Assembly (NCBI GenBank): GCA_024233285.1
Contig: JACKPU010000005.1
Span: 199,545 to 263,544 of the forward strand
Direction of reading: 5' to 3'
Origin: Opitutaceae bacterium
GTDB taxonomy: Bacteria; Verrucomicrobiota; Verrucomicrobiia; Opitutales; Opitutaceae
DNA: 64,000 nucleotides
Position 1 is the stretch's first letter, and the number at the start of each line of letters is the position of its first letter. A program made the position numbers and the translations under genes. A model generated the notes under the pieces. The model saw only the letters and a list, made by a program, of their open reading frames with translations. It had not been told where the DNA came from and did no database searches. Below, piece after piece: positions 35,973 to 47,793 of this stretch.

Positions 35973-37403
35973 TCAGACGTGCATGAAAAACGCATCGTCA
36001 TCCACATCGCGCATCGGCCGGGAAAAGATGGCCTCTTTGAAATCCCAATACCGGTTGATGTCGCTCCCGTTTGAAAAGGTGATGGCGTAGACCTCCGCTT
36101 TGTCGGCGTAGAGTTTCAGGCGGATGACGCGTTTCAGTATTTTCGAGAAGTCCGGCGGGTTGATCCACTCGACCTTCTTCTTGGTGTTGTCCTCGGCAAT
36201 AACGCGGCAGTTTGCCTGTGCAAATCCGTCGATCACCGTTCCGTCCTCTTCCAGCAGTTCGACTTGGATGGAACCGTCGCGCGAGTCGCAGTTTAGGTAG
36301 AGATCGGGTGCGGCCACGCTGAAAGGGCGGGTCAGCAACTCGCCCGTTCCGGCACATTTGATTTTCGTGAATCCATCCGGCCGCAGCGTGGCGTAGCCGA
36401 TTGCCTGGGTCTTGGTGTGGTAGCTCGCATAGTCCCCGTGGTCATGGCAAATGCCGGCGTAGTAGATGCGGATCTCGTCATCCAGAAACACGAGATCGGA
36501 TGCAGTGTAGATCGCGTGACTGTCGAAATCACCCGCCGCATCCAAATCGATAAACCGCCTTTGGTTGTGCGCCCACTTCCAGTTGTAGCCCCCGCGGGAG
36601 AACGCCAGCTTGATGTCGGTGGTGCCCCACATTTTCCCGGTCCCCATATCATCCTCGCGGGTGTTGTAGATCGGGGCCAGGCCGATCGCGTAGTTGCCGT
36701 ATTGCGACATCTGGAAGTTGTAGATCTGGACCTGGGGGCCGTCTTCGAAGCAAGTGTCCAAGGTCAGCACCGGCTCGGACCAGTGAATGAAATCCCGGCT
36801 TTGGGACTGGAAAACGCGGCGGTTGCCAATGGTGCCGCGGAAACAGGCCTTGTAGATTCCGGTATCGCTGTCGCGGTAAAAGCTGACCTGGCAATCGGTG
36901 TCGTTGGGCAGCACCGGATACTCCTGCACCTTTTGCCAGTGAATCCCATCCATCGAGTAATAGGCAAAGATGGCCGGTGTAATCTTCGGTTCGACTTTCG
37001 GTCGCATGAGCAGCTTGTAAGGCATCTTGTGGTCCGCGCTGTCCTTGATGACGGAGGCGCCCATTGCATACACCTCCTTGGCGGTTACAAAAGGCGTGCC
37101 GGGCACGACATCCTGATTGGGGAAGTCCCAGTTGATCCCATCCGGCGAGGTGCCATAGACCAGATACTCCTCGTGCTCGTGGGTCTCGAAATCGTAATAG
37201 CGCGTGCCATACCAGATTTTGAAGATCGCCTCCTCGCGGTCATGGATGACCGAGTGGTAAGCCAGCGATTTGAAGCGTGATTGCGGGGGGCGGCTGAACA
37301 GGGGATTGTGTTCCGACTTGCGCGGGGTGTTGGTGACATACTCGAAGCCCTTGGCGTATTCGTAGGGCCAGTAGTCAAAGAACATGAATTTCAGTGCTTT
37401 CAT
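35973..37403 (-). CDS. Unknown protein of five-bladed propeller (GH43/GH32-like) superfamily
   Basis: From the ATG at 37403 the protein is 476 aa. The N-terminal ~340 residues repeat the pattern of five-bladed propellers: FKIWYGTRYY, YLVYGTSPDGINWDFPN, IFAYYSMDGIHWQKVQEYPV, YKACFRGTIGNRRVFQSQSRDFIHWSEP, IRIYYAGICHDHGDY. The C-terminal ~130 residues look like a beta-sandwich (GSIQVELLEEDGTVIDGF, RVIRLKLYADKAEVYAITF), as in GH32-type enzymes. I cannot name a catalytic triad or a substrate. No signal peptide is seen. The upstream extension of the open frame is REP repeat sequence, not gene. Confidence 0.65.
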   Translation of the reverse strand: MKALKFMFFDYWPYEYAKGFEYVTNTPRKSEHNPLFSRPPQSRFKSLAYHSVIHDREEAIFKIWYGTRYYDFETHEHEEYLVYGTSPDGINWDFPNQDVVPGTPFVTAKEVYAMGASVIKDSADHKMPYKLLMRPKVEPKITPAIFAYYSMDGIHWQKVQEYPVLPNDTDCQVSFYRDSDTGIYKACFRGTIGNRRVFQSQSRDFIHWSEPVLTLDTCFEDGPQVQIYNFQMSQYGNYAIGLAPIYNTREDDMGTGKMWGTTDIKLAFSRGGYNWKWAHNQRRFIDLDAAGDFDSHAIYTASDLVFLDDEIRIYYAGICHDHGDYASYHTKTQAIGYATLRPDGFTKIKCAGTGELLTRPFSVAAPDLYLNCDSRDGSIQVELLEEDGTVIDGFAQANCRVIAEDNTKKKVEWINPPDFSKILKRVIRLKLYADKAEVYAITFSNGSDINRYWDFKEAIFSRPMRDVDDDAFFMHV

Positions 37404-37503
37404 GGTAACGGGTAACCGCCGGTAACGTTCGCACAGGGCCTCACCTCGGCACAAGAGAACAACCGGATTGAATCCGCGCCCGTCAGATGGCGCATAATTA
37501 AGG

Positions 37504-37631
37504 GGAGGGGCCGTTGTCCCCAACGGCCCTTCTGCACATCGCATGCAAACGAATCGTCTCAAGGGCGGTTGGGGACAACCGCCCCTACCGGTTCGAGCGC
37601 GGGTGCATTTAAGGTAGGGTCACGCAGTCCC
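37504..37631. repeat. REP-pair (BIME-like) element, copy 1
   Basis: Two 9-bp hairpins in inverted orientation. Hairpin 1 pairs GGGCCGTTG (37508-37516) with CAACGGCCC (37521-37529). Hairpin 2 pairs GGGCGGTTG (37563-37571) with CAACCGCCC (37576-37584). Read from the other strand, hairpin 2 differs from hairpin 1 only by one swapped base pair and is preceded by GTAG; hairpin 1 is preceded by GGAG. These tetranucleotides mark REPs mobilised by REP-associated tyrosine transposases. The element ends with AAGGTAGGGTCACGCAGTCC at 37611-37630. It lies 18 bp past the CNNM gene's stop. Confidence 0.8.
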
Positions 37632-37648
37632 ATGCCCGCCGTCAGTCT

Positions 37649-38740
37649 TCAGGACTGCGGCGGCTTCTGTTCCGACTCGTCATCCGGCTCCGCGATCTCG
37701 ATGCCCATCTTCTTGGCGCGCTCGCGCCAGAGGTTGCGCGCGTGCGTTTGCATGTCGGGCACCTTGTCCTTCTCGTCCACGATCTCGAAGCCGAAGATTG
37801 TTTCGATCACGTCCTCAAAGCTGACCAAACCCATGATCGTGCCGAATTCGTCGGCCACCAACATGATCTGCAGTCGTTCGGAGATGAAGCGTTGAAACAG
37901 CGTGTCGGCGGGCGTGTCCTGCGGCGTCACGGCGATCGGGCGCACGAGTTGTTCGAGCGTGCCTTTGCCCTCCTTGTCCTTCAGGTGGGCGATCAGGACT
38001 TCCTCGCGAATGACAAATCCGGCCATGTCGTCGCGCGTGGTGCGAAACACCGGGATGCGGGTGAACGACTTTCCTTCGATCTGCTCCACGAACTCCGCCA
38101 GCGTGGTGCTTTGCGGCAGGGCGAAAATCACCGTGCGCGGCGTCATGATGTCGCGCGCCTTCATGCCGTGCAGCTGGATCAGGTTCTGCATGAACTGGCT
38201 CTCGCGCGGACCGAGCGAACCCGATTTGCCCGCCATCCGGGCCATCGCCAGAATTTCCTCGCGCTGCTGCTTCGGATTGTGCCGGTCCTTGGGCGTGATC
38301 AGCCGGGTGATCTGCTTCGAGCCCCAAACCAGCGGCTTCAGGGCCACGATCAAGAACACGAGGATCGCGGAGACCGGTCCGGCCAGCGGCACGGCAAAGC
38401 GCGCGCCGAGCGTTTTCGGAATGATTTCCGTGACCACCAGAATTGCCAGGGTCAACGCGCCGGCGAAGATCGCCTCGCCGACGTTGCCGAACAACCGCGC
38501 GTATTGGGCGCCGGCCCCTGCCGCGCCCATGGTGTGCGCGATGGTGTTGAGCGTCAGGATGGCGGAGAGCGGCCGATCGATGTCGATCTTCAGCGCCTCC
38601 ATGCGGTCACCCCAGCGCCGGCCCCGGTCCTTGGCCCCCGCGATCGAGGCCGGGGTCACCGTCAGCAGCACGGCTTCCAGGATTGAACACATAAAGGAAA
38701 CCAGCAGTGCCAGCAGGACGTAGAAGATGAGCAGGGCCAT
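37649..38740 (-). CDS. CNNM/CorC-type hemolysin-family membrane protein
   Basis: The protein (363 aa from the ATG at 38740) has a CNNM/DUF21 membrane domain with three to four helices (ALLIFYVLLALLVSFMCSILEAVLLT; ILTLNTIAHTMGAAGAGA; LTLAILVVTEIIPKTLGARFAVPLAGPVSAILVFLI) and then a CBS pair (residues ~190-320: ARDIMTPRTVIFALP; ILMLVADEFGTIMGLVSFEDVIETIFG-like). Such proteins handle magnesium or cobalt export and adenine-nucleotide sensing. The C-terminal CorC transporter-associated domain is absent. The gene is flanked by two direct REP-pair elements. Confidence 0.85.
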   Translation of the reverse strand: MALLIFYVLLALLVSFMCSILEAVLLTVTPASIAGAKDRGRRWGDRMEALKIDIDRPLSAILTLNTIAHTMGAAGAGAQYARLFGNVGEAIFAGALTLAILVVTEIIPKTLGARFAVPLAGPVSAILVFLIVALKPLVWGSKQITRLITPKDRHNPKQQREEILAMARMAGKSGSLGPRESQFMQNLIQLHGMKARDIMTPRTVIFALPQSTTLAEFVEQIEGKSFTRIPVFRTTRDDMAGFVIREEVLIAHLKDKEGKGTLEQLVRPIAVTPQDTPADTLFQRFISERLQIMLVADEFGTIMGLVSFEDVIETIFGFEIVDEKDKVPDMQTHARNLWRERAKKMGIEIAEPDDESEQKPPQS

Positions 38741-39221
38741 TAATGTGTGCCGCGACGACGCGGCTTCATCCCACACAAGGAGCGGGCTACCGGACGTTCA
38801 AGTCAATTGGCCCGAAGTCGTTTTGTTTAACCACAGATTGCCCGGATAAACCCGGATTGAGGCAGGGGCCGTTGGCCCCAACGGCCCTTGGTCCGCGTCG
38901 TGTGCAAGGGCGGTTGAGGACAACCGCCCCTACCGATTCCAGCGGGTGCTTGGTGGTTTGAAGGTAGGGTCATGCAGTCCCTTTTGTGCCGCCAAACGCC
39001 CGGCCGAAATCCGCGTCTTTCAAACCGGCGGTCATGCCTTCCTGATTAAAGGCTGCGGTGGCGATCACGTGCTCGATCGGCTTGGCGAGTGGATGTGGTC
39101 GAATCGGTGGTTGGTAGCTTCGGGATATAGGTTACAACGGCTATTGGTGGCATAGCGCTTAGCACGGTGAACGTTTCTATTTTCGCCTCGCTCAAATGTT
39201 TTAAAGGATTACGAAACCAAC
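38741..39221. other. Longest gene-free stretch, with a REP-pair element
   Basis: About 480 bp without a supported gene. It contains REP-pair copy 2 (38862-38981), a degenerate TTTAACCACAGATTG tract just before it (about 38826-38860) that resembles one arm of the inverted repeat at 57474-57563, and about 240 bp of further sequence to the BRCT gene. Base composition shifts towards AT in the last 80 bp, at the edge of the BRCT gene. I see no tRNA, attachment site or promoter that I can support. Confidence 0.6.
38862..38981. repeat. REP-pair (BIME-like) element, copy 2
   Basis: Same order and orientation as copy 1: hairpin 1 (GGGCCGTTG at 38866-38874, CAACGGCCC at 38879-38887), hairpin 2 (GGGCGGTTG at 38908-38916, CAACCGCCC at 38921-38929, followed by CTAC, i.e. 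GTAG on the other strand), and the tail AAGGTAGGGTCATGCAGTCC at 38961-38980. The spacer between hairpins is about 12 bp shorter than in copy 1. The stems match copy 1 exactly while the loops and spacers vary, which points to selection or recent mobilisation of the hairpins. Confidence 0.8.
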
Positions 39222-40118
39222 ATGGCCAACGGTGAAGAATCTCATGATTATGTTTATCTAACCGGCCGACAAAGACGTGATACTGCACTTCACGTGTTGG
39301 AAGGGTTTCTAGAAGGCATAGGTCTAGATCATGTTATTAATCCTAGAGAGCACCGAGAGCTCCAAGATTGGATTACCGATCACGAACGACTGGGTAAGCG
39401 AGACCTCGTGTTTCGCGAGCTCCTAAATGCCCTTACAAGAGCAATGTCTGATGGGATACTCGAGCCTGATGAAGTTATCGAAATTTGTGCTCTTTGTCAG
39501 CGGGCGAAGTCGAACAGTGGCTACTACGATTGGGCTACGCATGCGGTGCAGGAGCTACATGGAGTTCTTCACGGAATTGTTGCAGACCTGACTATCAACA
39601 CGACCGAGTTGGATGGCTTAGTGGATTGGCTTGATCGCAACGCTGAATTTCGTGGCCTTTGGCCTCTGACCGAAGTGGAAGCAGTCGTGGTTAAGGTCCT
39701 TCAAGATCGGCGAATTACTGAATCCGAGCACCGCTTGATGCTGCATTTTTTCTCTGAGTTTTCAGCGAATCCGTGGATTAAACGATCTATACCTGAATTG
39801 CAGCCTACTGACTTATTAGTGTCAGGAATATGTGCTGTTGATCCCGAGATTGAGCTAGTTGATCGGACATTCTGTTTTACCGGAATATCAAGTAAGGGTC
39901 CGAGAAGGTTATTTGCCGGTGAGGTTACTAAACGAGGTGGCAATTTTATTGATACAATACGCGACGACTTGGATTACCTGATTATCGGTGATGAAGGTAA
40001 TCCATGTTGGGCTTTCACCTGCTATGGCCGAAAGGTCGAAAAGGCCGTGCATATGCGCCGTAACGGGCACCGACTATTGATGGTGCATGAGCGAGATTTT
40101 TGGGACTCAATTGCCTGA
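39222..40118 (+). CDS. BRCT-domain protein with helical N-terminal domain
   Basis: The C-terminal ~90 residues form a BRCT domain: RTFCFTGISSKGPRRLFAGEVTKRGG, then NFIDTIRDDLDYLIIGDEG, and a final helix ending MVHERDFWDSIA. The N-terminal ~200 residues are helical; ALTRAMSDGILEPDEVIEICALC has the acidic loop seen in TerB-like proteins, a tentative placement. BRCT domains bind DNA ends or phosphoproteins in NAD ligase and DNA-repair proteins. The gene is visibly AT-richer than its neighbours and uses A/T-ending codons, suggesting recent transfer. No partner gene is adjacent. Confidence 0.75.
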   Translation: MANGEESHDYVYLTGRQRRDTALHVLEGFLEGIGLDHVINPREHRELQDWITDHERLGKRDLVFRELLNALTRAMSDGILEPDEVIEICALCQRAKSNSGYYDWATHAVQELHGVLHGIVADLTINTTELDGLVDWLDRNAEFRGLWPLTEVEAVVVKVLQDRRITESEHRLMLHFFSEFSANPWIKRSIPELQPTDLLVSGICAVDPEIELVDRTFCFTGISSKGPRRLFAGEVTKRGGNFIDTIRDDLDYLIIGDEGNPCWAFTCYGRKVEKAVHMRRNGHRLLMVHERDFWDSIA

Positions 40119-40245
40119 TTTGGCCTTCCGTGAGTTAAATGGGATTCTGGTCAATGTTTGCGTCGGAGATGATCTATACTGCAGACCTACTATGACGGCC
40201 TATGCTATCGATCAAAGAGGGTAACCCCCATAGCGTTTGCACATT

Positions 40246-41862
40246 ATGTCGGTTAACGAGCCGTTGATTCGCGAGCGATGCAGCTACCGCAAACCGGTGA
40301 TGCCGGTGGTCGCTGAATCGAAGCGCGCGACGCGGATCGATGTTAAATTCATCGACACCTATGGAAACCAACTCGGAGATTTCTTTTGGCGTGAATTGGA
40401 CGGTGAGTGGCAGCGCGCTTTTTCTGAACAGGTCCATGCCTGTGGTTATTCGGTGCATGACGATCACGCGGTCATTGCGAGTGTGTCGGAGGACGGGCTC
40501 CGGGTGGATATGATCCGATCCGCAGCTGAGAGAATATGCATCCTTAAATCGAAGGACTACGTGCGGTTGGACGGGCTCTCCGCTAATGGGCGCTATGTGT
40601 TGTTGGAAACCGGCATTGAGGCGGATCGATTGCATCCTTCGTTGATCGTGATCGACTTGGATGGCCGTATCCGGGGCAAACTATCTGGCCACAATGGGAT
40701 TCACGGGTGCTGGGCGGGGGGATGGAGTCCGGTGGATGGGGATTATCGCATCGTTGCCCATGTCGAAGATTCCGGCTTCGCCCGGCCCGTGATTTGGCAT
40801 CCGTTGACTGGCAAGGTTTCTGACGTGTCGTGCGATTTGACCGGCGAAGTGTGGGCGGAGTGGGTGCCGGATGGACAATCGCTTTTGCTGACGCGTCACT
40901 TGCAGGCGCGCTGCGATTTACATCGGTGGTATCTGGCCGATGGCCGCTGCGAAACGATTCAGCCGCTGGATGGGTATTGTTTTCGTGCGGGTATGGATGC
41001 GAGCGAGCAAGTGGTCGGGCTTTGGTCAAGCGGCGCGGATCACGTCAGGGTTTTTGTTGGCCAAGAGCGTTTGCCGTTTCCTGAATTCCAACCCACGCGT
41101 CCGTTGTCGCCTTGGGTTTATCGAGAAATTGCCGGCGTGCCTTGTTTGGTGGTGGAACCTGCCGGTGGGCAAGCGGGCATTCTGGGCACGATCTTTGAGG
41201 TCTATGGCGGTTTCTCCTATCATCATGTCGATTGCTACAACGCCTTCGTTCACTCGCTTGTGGATCACGGATTCAAAGTCGTGCTCGTGAATACGCGCGG
41301 CTGCAATGGCTTTGGGCGTGCTTGGCGCGATGCGTCTTTGTCGGATATCGGGCAGGTTGAATTGAGTGATGTGGCGGCCGTGCGCAAAGCCTTGGTGGAC
41401 TCCGGCGAAGTCGACCCAATGAATACGTTGATCTCCGGCAGTTCGTGGGGCGGCTACATGGTCCTTCTGGCGATGGGGGTGCAACCTGAGCTATGGCGGG
41501 CGGGGATCGCGAATGTGCCCGTGGGCGACTTTGTTCATGCCCATTATGAAGCCACGCCGTGTATTCGTTCATCGAACTGGGTCCAATTTGGCGGCACTCC
41601 GCAGACCAAACCCGAAGCGTATCGACGGGCCTCGCCAATGACCTATGTCCAATCGGTCAAAGCCCCGGTGATGATTGCCACCGGCAAATACGATACGCTA
41701 TGTCCGCCTGAGCAAAACAGACGCTACGCCGAGGCGCTTAGGCAGCACGGAACCCCATGCGAATTCATCGAGTTCGAAGGCGCGCATGGTCCAGCCGATA
41801 GCGAAGAACGCATCCGACTCTACACCGCGATGATCGACTTCGCCTTGCGGCACTCAGGCTAG
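40246..41862 (+). CDS. Prolyl oligopeptidase-type S9 peptidase
   Basis: The protein (538 aa from the ATG at 40246) has an N-terminal propeller-like region (residues ~20-290) and a C-terminal alpha/beta hydrolase. The catalytic Ser is in GSSWGGYMVLLAMG (near residue 400), the Asp in ATGKYDTLCPPEQN and the His in EFEGAHGPADSEE. The oxyanion region is VNTRGCNGFGRAWRDA. No signal peptide is present, so it acts in the cytoplasm, probably on small peptides. Codon use is somewhat less GC-biased than in the metH region. Confidence 0.8.
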   Translation: MSVNEPLIRERCSYRKPVMPVVAESKRATRIDVKFIDTYGNQLGDFFWRELDGEWQRAFSEQVHACGYSVHDDHAVIASVSEDGLRVDMIRSAAERICILKSKDYVRLDGLSANGRYVLLETGIEADRLHPSLIVIDLDGRIRGKLSGHNGIHGCWAGGWSPVDGDYRIVAHVEDSGFARPVIWHPLTGKVSDVSCDLTGEVWAEWVPDGQSLLLTRHLQARCDLHRWYLADGRCETIQPLDGYCFRAGMDASEQVVGLWSSGADHVRVFVGQERLPFPEFQPTRPLSPWVYREIAGVPCLVVEPAGGQAGILGTIFEVYGGFSYHHVDCYNAFVHSLVDHGFKVVLVNTRGCNGFGRAWRDASLSDIGQVELSDVAAVRKALVDSGEVDPMNTLISGSSWGGYMVLLAMGVQPELWRAGIANVPVGDFVHAHYEATPCIRSSNWVQFGGTPQTKPEAYRRASPMTYVQSVKAPVMIATGKYDTLCPPEQNRRYAEALRQHGTPCEFIEFEGAHGPADSEERIRLYTAMIDFALRHSG

Positions 41863-41899
41863 GATAGAAGCTCTGCGTCTCCGCGCCTCTGCGTGAGAC
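41863..41899. repeat. Short CTCTGCGTCTCCGCGCCTCT-type repeat tract
   Basis: The gap between the convergent peptidase and metH holds a CTCTGCG/CGCCTCTGCGTGAGA tract that looks like a small interspersed repeat known to recur in Opitutaceae genomes. Seen once here, so the repeat status is from memory only. Confidence 0.35.
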
Positions 41900-44649
<2,750 letters not shown>

Positions 44650-44653
<4 letters not shown>

Positions 44654-45714
44654 GCGATGACGAGCGGTTCGAGGCCGCTGAGGCGGAGGGTGGAGGAGCG
44701 TTCGCGCGGCGTGCGGGGCTTTTCGTTGCGCACGGCGGCGGCAATGGCGCGGATGTGATCGGGCGTGGAGCCGCAGCAGCCGCCCACGACATTGACGAAA
44801 CCGGACCGGGCGAAGTCGCCGATGATGCCGGCCATGTCGTCCGGGGTTTCGTCGTAGCCGCCGAACGCGTTGGGCAGGCCGGCGTTGGGGTGGCAGGTCA
44901 CGAAACACTCGGCGAGATCGGAAAGCTCTTCGAGGTAGGGGCGCATTTGCTTGCCGCCGAGCGCACAGTTGATGCCGACGGAGAATGGGCGGGCGTGGCG
45001 GATGCTGTGGTAGAACGCGCCGATGGTCTGGCCGGAAAGGGTGCGGCCCGAGGCGTCGGTAATCGTCACCGAGATCATTACGGGCAGCCGGCGGCCGATC
45101 TCATCGAACAAATCGTCGAGGGCGAAGAGCGCGGCCTTGGCGTTGAGCGTGTCGAAGATGGTTTCGACCAGGATCGCATCGACGCCGCCGGCGACGAGTG
45201 CGGCGGCTTGTTCGCGGTAGGCGGTGGCGAGTTGGTCAAACGTGATCGCGCGATAGTCGGGCCGGTTCACATCGGGTGACATCGATGCGGTGCGGTTGGT
45301 CGGCCCGAGCCCGCCGGTCACAAAGCAACGGCGGCCGGGCGTGGCGGCCTCGGCGCGGCGCGCGGCGCGCACGGCGAGCTCGGCGGCGGCGCGATTCATT
45401 GCGGGCACGAGGTGCTCGAGGTGGTAATCGGCCTGCGCGATGGTCGTGCTGCTGAACGTGTTGGTCGTGGCGATGTCGGCGCCGGCCTCGAAATACTTGA
45501 AATGGATGTCCTCGATCACGTCGGGCCGCGTGAGGACGAGCAGGTCGTTGTTGCCCTTGAGGTCCTGCGGGTGGTCCTTGAGCGCGTCGTGGCGAAAGTC
45601 CGCCTCCGTGAGTTGGCGCTCCTGAATCATCGTGCCCATGGCGCCGTCGAGCAGCGCGATACGTTCACGCACGAGCGCGGTGAGGGCGGAAGTGCTGTCG
45701 GAAGTCTCGGCCAT
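44650..45714 (-). CDS. metH: Homocysteine S-methyltransferase half of methionine synthase
   Basis: The 354-residue protein is the homocysteine-binding barrel of MetH, made as a separate chain: VRERIALLDGAMGTMIQER at the N terminus, the zinc cysteines in VGINCALGGKQM and VVGGCCGSTPDHIRA, and the end SGLEPLVIA, which in intact MetH continues into the pterin domain. The start at 45714 (MAETSDSTS) is chosen to avoid an N-terminal extension into the promoter region. The downstream half begins within the stop codon (ATGA), so the two are coupled and probably assemble. Split MetH is known from some other phyla. Confidence 0.9.
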
Positions 45715-45882
45715 GAAGAGGCCAATTAGGCAGCCGGGCGCGGCCTTGGCAAGAGACATATTCGAAAATCCGGATTTGATGATATGAAAAGGGCTTGTGT
45801 TGTGAGCCAGCCATTTTCAGCTTCACCGCGCCCGCGCTGTTTGGCGTCTCGAATTCATGGCCGAGCGCGGGGTCATGTGCTC

Positions 45883-47745
45883 ATGTTCAACCCATTCTAC
45901 AGGATTCGTTCGGCCGGTCTGCTTGTCCTCTTGCTTGCCATGTTGGGGGCGGCGACCGGGTTGGCGCAATCCGCGCCGGAGCAACTCGCGCCGTTCTTTA
46001 CAACGGCCACGCGCACCCCGGTGAGCGAACGCACCCTGGGCACCGCGACCGACTTCATCGGCGCGGATGAAATCGCCCGCCGGCAGGTCAGTTCGCTGGC
46101 CGATTTGATTGGCGATGTGGCCGGCGCGCCGATGCTGGCTTCGGGCGCGCCCGGTGGTGCGACGTCGCTGTTTTTGCGCGGGGCGAATTCCAATCAGACA
46201 CTTTTTCTCGTCGATGGGCTGCGGATGAACGATCCGAACACGGACTACGCGGTGTTTCTCGGCGGCGCGTGCGTGAGCGCGTGCGACAGTTTGGAAATCG
46301 CGCACGGACCGCAGAGCACGCTTTACGGCGGCGAGGCGATTGGCGGCGTGGTGTCGTTGCGGGCGCAGCGTGGCGCGGGCGAACCGCAATCCCGGGTGGC
46401 TATCGAGGCGGGGTCGTTCGGCACCGTGCAGGGTGCGGTCAGTGCGCAAGGCGAGCGCGGCGCGACGGCCTACAACGTTTCGCTGCAAGGCGGCCACACG
46501 GACAACGACCGGCCGAACAACGCATTCGACAGCGTCAACGCCACGCTGCGGCTGGATCGCGTCGTGAACGAATCGGTGGCGGTCGGTGGCACGCTGCGCT
46601 GGTTTCACGGTCATTACGAATCGCCCGGTGATCGTTTTACGAATGATCCCGACAACACCGAACAGGAGGACAACGTGCTCGCGACGGTGTTTGCCGACGT
46701 GAAAACGGGCGACGATTGGCACACGCGCGTGACCTTGGGCGGACAGGACCGGCGATTCCGTTCGGCGAACCCGGGATCGTCGGGCACGCAGGTAACTTTG
46801 ATAAAGAACCGCCGCGCGGTGCTCGACTGGCAGAGCACGTTTACCGGCTTCGAACGGCATCGGGTCACGGGTGGGTTTGCCGGCGAAATCAACCGCACGC
46901 GCAACACCGGTTTCGGCGCGATCAACGAACGCCAGGAGCTGCTCGCGTTCTTTTTGCAGGACGAGTTTTCACCGGTGGACGACGTTTACCTGACCGCAGG
47001 TTTGCGCAGCGATGACTTCGATACCTTTGGCCGGAAGACGACCGGCCGGGCGACCGCGGCATGGCTGGTTACGGCGCAACGCGTGAAATGGCGTGCGAGT
47101 TACGGCACGGCGTTTCGCTCGCCGAGCTTCCTCGATCTTTACGGGCAGAGCGCGTTTTACACCGGCAACCCGAACCTGCGGCCGGAAAGCGCGCGCGGTT
47201 GGGATGCCGGGGTCGATTATTATCTGGCCGGCGAGCGTGGCACGCTCGGCGCCACGTGGTTTGAAAACCGGTTCAGCGACCTGATCGTTTATGACTTCGC
47301 CTCGTTGCCGAGCACGGTGGTAAACGTCGAGCGGGCGCGCACCCGCGGCGTCGAATTGAAAGCCGATTTCGCATGGAACGAAACCACGCGAATGCAAGTG
47401 GGCTACACCTATTTGGAGGCGGAGAATCTCACGCAAGACACGCGCCTGCTGCGCCGGCCGCGGCATCGGGCCAGCGCCGATCTGTGGCGCGATTTCGGCG
47501 GCGGGTTCAGCCTCGGCGCCGGTGTCCGCTGGGTGGCGCAGCGCGAGGACGTGGATGCCGCGACCTTCGTCACGATTGATGGCGAGGATTACACTGTGGC
47601 ACGGGTTTACGCGGCCTTTGCGATTAACGAGCAACTGACCCTCAAGGCGCGTGTCGAAAACGCGTTCGACGAGCGCTACGAGGAGGTGAACGGCTATCCG
47701 CAACCCGGCTTGGGCGCTTACGTGAGCGGGGAGTGGAAATGGTAG
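45883..47745 (+). CDS. TonB-dependent receptor, BtuB-like
   Basis: Read from the ATG at 45883 the protein (620 aa) has a signal peptide (MFNPFYRIRSAGLLVLLLAMLGAATGLAQ), a plug domain (LFLVDGLRMNDPN, IAHGPQSTLYGGEAIGGVVSL), and a barrel ending in a Trp (YVSGEWKW). The plug text matches BtuB-type vitamin B12 receptors, and the gene lies divergent from B12-dependent metH, which fits cobalamin uptake. CVSAC in the plug is an unusual cysteine pair. No clear cobalamin riboswitch is visible upstream. Assignment to B12 rather than another ligand is by context. Confidence 0.8.
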   Translation: MFNPFYRIRSAGLLVLLLAMLGAATGLAQSAPEQLAPFFTTATRTPVSERTLGTATDFIGADEIARRQVSSLADLIGDVAGAPMLASGAPGGATSLFLRGANSNQTLFLVDGLRMNDPNTDYAVFLGGACVSACDSLEIAHGPQSTLYGGEAIGGVVSLRAQRGAGEPQSRVAIEAGSFGTVQGAVSAQGERGATAYNVSLQGGHTDNDRPNNAFDSVNATLRLDRVVNESVAVGGTLRWFHGHYESPGDRFTNDPDNTEQEDNVLATVFADVKTGDDWHTRVTLGGQDRRFRSANPGSSGTQVTLIKNRRAVLDWQSTFTGFERHRVTGGFAGEINRTRNTGFGAINERQELLAFFLQDEFSPVDDVYLTAGLRSDDFDTFGRKTTGRATAAWLVTAQRVKWRASYGTAFRSPSFLDLYGQSAFYTGNPNLRPESARGWDAGVDYYLAGERGTLGATWFENRFSDLIVYDFASLPSTVVNVERARTRGVELKADFAWNETTRMQVGYTYLEAENLTQDTRLLRRPRHRASADLWRDFGGGFSLGAGVRWVAQREDVDAATFVTIDGEDYTVARVYAAFAINEQLTLKARVENAFDERYEEVNGYPQPGLGAYVSGEWKW

Positions 47746-47793
47746 GCTGACAACCGGCTTGTCACCGGCATCAGCCCGGCGTTTGGTGGGGCC

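Noticed and set aside
39030..39221. Possible gene remnant or tRNA before the BRCT gene
   Set aside because: No frame gives a recognisable protein and no cloverleaf or T-loop sequence was found.
45715..45882. Possible cobalamin or SAM riboswitch between metH and the BtuB-like receptor
   Set aside because: I could not find a B12 box or kink-turn elements, and the space is short. A covariance search would settle it.
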